DNA of 64,000 nucleotides, taken from Coprobacter fastidiosus. Lineage in GTDB: Bacteria > Bacteroidota > Bacteroidia > Bacteroidales > Coprobacteraceae. The stretch covers positions 1,984,001-2,048,000 of the forward strand of contig NZ_AP028032.1 in NCBI RefSeq assembly GCF_030296935.1, written 5' to 3'. Below, in pieces: positions 61,237-64,000 of the stretch (the first letter of the stretch is position 1; each line of letters starts with the position of its first letter). Below the pieces are notes generated by a model that saw only the letters and a list, made by a program, of their open reading frames with translations, had not been told where the DNA came from and ran no database searches. The position numbers and the translations under genes are program-made.

Positions 61237-62892
61237 TCAGGAGAGAGAATGCATTACTGCGCTATAAGTTTTATATCCGCCCGAAAGATTTTTCACCTCT
61301 TGAAATCCGTTTCCTTTCAAAATACAAGAAGCCAAATACCCTCTTAAGCCGACAGCACAATATACATATACAGGCTTATTCCGAGGAATTTCATCCAAAT
61401 GTTCTCTCAATTCGTCCAACGGTATATTTTTAGCCCCTTCGATAGAACACAATGCAAACTCATCTGCTGTACGGACGTCGAGCAACGTTACTTTATTTCG
61501 GTCAAGAGTCTTCAACTCTCTCCAATAAAACGGATTCATTTTTTTCTCCAAAATATTTCCGGCAACATATCCAGCAATAGCTACAGGATCTTTCGCTGAA
61601 GAAAAAGGCGGGGCATAAGCATGCTCCAGCGTCATTAAATCATACACCGTTCCATTATGCTTAATTACCTGAGCAAATTGATCTATCCGCTTATCTACAC
61701 CTTGATATCCTACAATCTGAGCTCCATATAACTTTCCGGTCAGTCGGTCGAAAGTAATTTTTATCGACATAGGTGCTGCTCCGGGATAATAACCGGCATT
61801 AGACCCCGAATGGGTAATAGAAGAGCAATAATCAATGCTTTCCTGAGCTAAGCGCTTAGCCGGCAAGCCGGTAGTTGCTACCGTCATATCAAAGACTTTC
61901 GCAATTGCAGTCCCGACAGCGCCTTCATACATGACGACATTTCCTTTACTCATATTATCAGCAGCAATACGCCCCTGACGATTTGCAGGAACTGCTAAAA
62001 AATTCATCCAAGGCTTTCCGGTCAACGGATGCGGATACTCGATAACATCCCCTACGGCATACACACTCTCGTCCGAAGTCCGGAGAAATTTATCAACGAC
62101 AATTCCTCCCCGTTCCCCGATTTTTAACCCGGCACTAACAGCCAACGAATTATTCGGACGAACTCCGATAGACAGAATTACCATATCGGTATCTATGACC
62201 CGCCCGCTTTTAAAATTCACTTTTAATCCGGAAGCAGTTCGTTCAAAAGAGATTACACTCTCATTCAACAACAAATCCACACCTTTTTGACGCAAATGTT
62301 CGTGTATTATAGCCGCAGTCGAATAATCGACCGGAGTCATTACCTGATTTGCCATTTCGATGACAGAAACACGTATATTATTATGCCAAAGATTCTCCGC
62401 CATTTCCAACCCGATAAATCCGCCACCGACAACAACCGCCTTCTTCACGTCTCGAGTCTGGAGAAATTTCTTAATGTCATCGGTATCATCGACATTACGC
62501 AAAGTGAATATACCCTCCGAATCGATTCCCGGAAGAGGAGGACGTACGGGTATTGCTCCCGGAGACAAAAGCAGCTTATCGTAAGATTCGGCATACTCTT
62601 CTCCTTTACCGTTACGCACCAGGACTCTCTTCTGACCGAGATCTACAGAAATGACCTCCGATTCTGTCCTGACATCCAAATTAAACCGTTTTCCGAATAT
62701 TTCAGGGGTCTGCACAAATAATTTTTCTCTATCCTGTATTATGCCACCGATATAGTAAGGCAATCCGCAATTGGCATAAGATATATACTTACCTTTTTCA
62801 AACAATATAATCTCAGCCTGTTCATCATTCCGTCTAAGCCGAGCCGCTGCTGTCGCTCCACCGGCGACTCCTCCTACAATTAAATATTTCAT
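61237..62892 (-). CDS. CoA-disulfide reductase/NADH-oxidase-like flavoprotein with rhodanese domain
   Basis: A pyridine-nucleotide disulfide oxidoreductase of 551 residues that reduces CoA disulfide, polysulfide or persulfide. FAD site: LIVGGVAGGATAAARLRRND. The redox cysteine is C43 in YISYANCGLPYYIGG, as in CoADR. NAD site: KAVVVGGGFIGLEMAEN. The FAD-ribityl motif is VYAVGDVIEYPHPL, and a rhodanese domain fills about 455-545 with the active cysteine in YVYCAVGLRGYLAS. The frame ends in MHSLS and TGA at 61239-61237. One more GA unit at the plus-strand (GA)4 tract 61241-61248 would join it to the TusA-DsrE frame. It heads the operon. Confidence 0.92.
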   Translation of the reverse strand: MKYLIVGGVAGGATAAARLRRNDEQAEIILFEKGKYISYANCGLPYYIGGIIQDREKLFVQTPEIFGKRFNLDVRTESEVISVDLGQKRVLVRNGKGEEYAESYDKLLLSPGAIPVRPPLPGIDSEGIFTLRNVDDTDDIKKFLQTRDVKKAVVVGGGFIGLEMAENLWHNNIRVSVIEMANQVMTPVDYSTAAIIHEHLRQKGVDLLLNESVISFERTASGLKVNFKSGRVIDTDMVILSIGVRPNNSLAVSAGLKIGERGGIVVDKFLRTSDESVYAVGDVIEYPHPLTGKPWMNFLAVPANRQGRIAADNMSKGNVVMYEGAVGTAIAKVFDMTVATTGLPAKRLAQESIDYCSSITHSGSNAGYYPGAAPMSIKITFDRLTGKLYGAQIVGYQGVDKRIDQFAQVIKHNGTVYDLMTLEHAYAPPFSSAKDPVAIAGYVAGNILEKKMNPFYWRELKTLDRNKVTLLDVRTADEFALCSIEGAKNIPLDELREHLDEIPRNKPVYVYCAVGLRGYLASCILKGNGFQEVKNLSGGYKTYSAVMHSLS

Positions 62893-62920
62893 ATTATCTC
62901 TATTTATTTCTTACAAAAAT

Positions 62921-62937
62921 ATTTTCCAAAAGAAAAT
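62921..62937. promoter_or_regulatory. Operator candidate B, at the predicted start
   Basis: ATTTTC (62921-62926) and GAAAAT (62932-62937) form an inverted repeat with a five-base centre. It covers the transcription start predicted for the flavoprotein operon and shares ATTTTCCAA with candidate A read on the other strand. Confidence 0.5.
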
Positions 62938-62944
62938 AATATTG

Positions 62945-62975
62945 CAAAGATAGATATATTTTTCAATAAAACAAA
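62945..62975 (-). promoter_or_regulatory. Promoter of the flavoprotein operon
   Basis: On minus, TTTG (62975-62972), 19 bases, TATCTTTG (62952-62945): an exact match to the Bacteroidota consensus. The start is predicted near 62939, about 47 bases before the ATG. Confidence 0.75.
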
Positions 62976-62988
62976 TTTCCATTGGAAA
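62976..62988. promoter_or_regulatory. Operator candidate A, abutting the -33 element
   Basis: TTTCC-ATT-GGAAA is an inverted repeat directly next to the -33 TTTG. With candidate B it brackets the promoter, about 54 bases centre to centre, as expected for a dimeric repressor such as the MarR-like protein of the same operon. Confidence 0.5.
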
Positions 62989-63090
62989 ATATTTAATTCA
63001 TAAGATAAATACAAGATTATAAAAATAAAAATCCCTCATGCCACTTTCTGCTCAAAACTACATGAGGTTATTTCATAAAAAATCAAAATA

Positions 63091-63675
63091 TCACTTTCCC
63101 TTTTTCTGCCTTTCATATTCGGCAACAGTCAGGCACAACTCATCATACCATTCCTGACCGAATCTGCGAATTAAAGGTTCTCGAAGAAACTGATATACTT
63201 TCACCCCCTCTTTTCTACCTAAAACTTCAGCAGCCTTGCAAATTTTCCATCGGCTATAATTCACTGCCGTAAAAGTATCATAAGCCGTCAGACGTATAGG
63301 ATAAAGGTGGCAAGATATCGGTTTATAAAAATCGGTCTTCCCTTCCCGATAAGCCTTTTCTATGGCACAATGGCACATGCCTCCCGGCTCATAACAGGTA
63401 AATACACAGTCTTTCCCATTGACAATAGAGGTAACCAAATCTCCTTCTTCGTCGATATAAGCAACTCCTTGTTCTTCTATTACCCGATGAGCAGCAGGAG
63501 TCAAGTCATTCCATACCACCGGTAATACTTCTTTTAATTTTCTCCGCTCTTCTTCATCGATCGGAGCTCCGGCATCACCCTCAATGCAACAAGCACCCCG
63601 GCAAGCTTCCAGATCGCAGATAAATTCTTTCTCGACTACATCAAAACTAACCAACGTATCTTGTATCTGCAACAT
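63091..63675 (-). CDS. DUF3109 family cysteine-rich protein
   Basis: A 194-residue cytoplasmic protein of the DUF3109 family, function unknown. Conserved cysteines lie in KEFICDLEACRGACCIEGDAG (near 18-38), CVFTCYEPGGMCHCAIEKAYREG (near 89-111) and PISCHLYPIRL (near 120), a pattern that suggests a bound metal or iron-sulfur cluster. Related YkgJ-type zinc/iron-chelating proteins share such spacing. It is bounded by the flavoprotein promoter region and gpmI. No function is claimed beyond metal binding. Confidence 0.85.
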   Translation of the reverse strand: MLQIQDTLVSFDVVEKEFICDLEACRGACCIEGDAGAPIDEEERRKLKEVLPVVWNDLTPAAHRVIEEQGVAYIDEEGDLVTSIVNGKDCVFTCYEPGGMCHCAIEKAYREGKTDFYKPISCHLYPIRLTAYDTFTAVNYSRWKICKAAEVLGRKEGVKVYQFLREPLIRRFGQEWYDELCLTVAEYERQKKGK

Positions 63676-63757
63676 AAATTTTTCTTACTAAAAGACAATG
63701 GATAACAGGGACATTCCTATTATCCATTGCATATAAAATTACGAACCTTCAAATTTT

Positions 63758-64000
63758 TTAATCGTTAATCAAGCACTTACCCGTCATTTCGGCAGGAGGA
63801 ACAATTCCCAAAATATGACAAATCGAAGGAGCTACATCTGCCAAAATTCCGTTTTCCACTTTCGCAGACTTGTTTTCCGTCACATATACAAACGGAACAG
63901 GATTCAAGGAATGTGCCGTATTCGGTGTGCCATCACTATTCAAAGCATGGTCTGCATTTCCATGATCAGCAATAATAATAGCTTCATATCCGTTTGCCTT
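63758..64000 (-). CDS. gpmI: 2,3-bisphosphoglycerate-independent phosphoglycerate mutase, C-terminal part (cut by window end)
   Basis: The last 80 residues of the glycolytic GpmI enzyme, which interconverts 3- and 2-phosphoglycerate using two manganese ions. The metal motif [17 protein letters not shown], then [13 protein letters not shown] and [22 protein letters not shown], are all family-specific ends. The reading frame is open at base 64000, so the N-terminal part lies outside; the ATG at 63943 is internal. Confidence 0.95.
   Translation of the reverse strand, partial: KANGYEAIIIADHGNADHALNSDGTPNTAHSLNPVPFVYVTENKSAKVENGILADVAPSICHILGIVPPAEMTGKCLIND

Overview
The window is a chromosomal segment of a Bacteroidales-type member of the Bacteroidota. 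The evidence is a SusC/SusD polysaccharide utilization locus (PUL), PorU/PorV/PorT type IX secretion proteins, the glycine-lipid acyltransferase pair GlsB/GlsA, an RRM-type RNA-binding protein, and promoters of the TTTG-N19/20-TAnnTTTG type used by the Bacteroides primary sigma factor. The AT-rich base composition and gene order would fit a gut genus such as Coprobacter or Barnesiella, but that placement is inference. Both ends are cut inside genes: malate dehydrogenase on the left and phosphoglycerate mutase GpmI on the right.

Layout. 1-3.4 kb: mdh 3' end, an aldose-1-epimerase-like gene, a structured RNA of unknown family that ends in an intrinsic terminator, and an acyltransferase-3 gene broken by one frameshift. 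3.4-10 kb (minus strand): rex, a fumarylacetoacetate-hydrolase-family gene, porU, porV and ispF. 10.1-13.8 kb (plus): a SUI1-family factor and a RecB/AddA-like helicase-nuclease. 14-32.4 kb (minus): one long PUL encoding SusC, SusD, a fasciclin lipoprotein, an Ig-repeat surface lipoprotein, two tandem GH71/GH99-like enzymes, GH31, GH2, a SASA esterase and a repeat protein. No regulator gene sits beside it, but its leader carries a good promoter, an operator-like palindrome and a terminator-like hairpin whose 5' arm is complementary to the start of the susC reading frame. 33-36.5 kb: RRM protein, tRNA-fMet, porT, a 56-residue ferredoxin, tRNA-Gly, tRNA-Tyr, ribH and a TPR membrane protein. 36.6-42.4 kb: recF, a DUF721 gene, a thioesterase, a WG-repeat lipoprotein, a PHP hydrolase, glsB and glsA.

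42.6-59.3 kb is the division and cell-wall cluster, collinear and almost without gaps: rsmH, ftsL-like, ftsI, murE, mraY, murD, ftsW, murG, murC, ftsQ, ftsA, ftsZ, then yqeY-like and serS. mraZ and murF are not in it. 59.5-62.9 kb (minus) is a sulfur/redox operon: a CoA-disulfide-reductase-like flavoprotein with rhodanese, TusA and DsrE domains that is split by a frameshift at a short dinucleotide repeat, then a cysteine-rich MarR-like regulator and a thioredoxin lipoprotein. Two similar inverted repeats bracket its promoter. A DUF3109 gene and the gpmI 3' end close the window.

The points most worth a second look are the self-complementary susC leader, the RNA near 2.2 kb, a domain shared by two PUL proteins together with type-IX-like tails, and the redox operon with its split fusion protein and paired operators. 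No CRISPR array, insertion sequence or prophage was seen.
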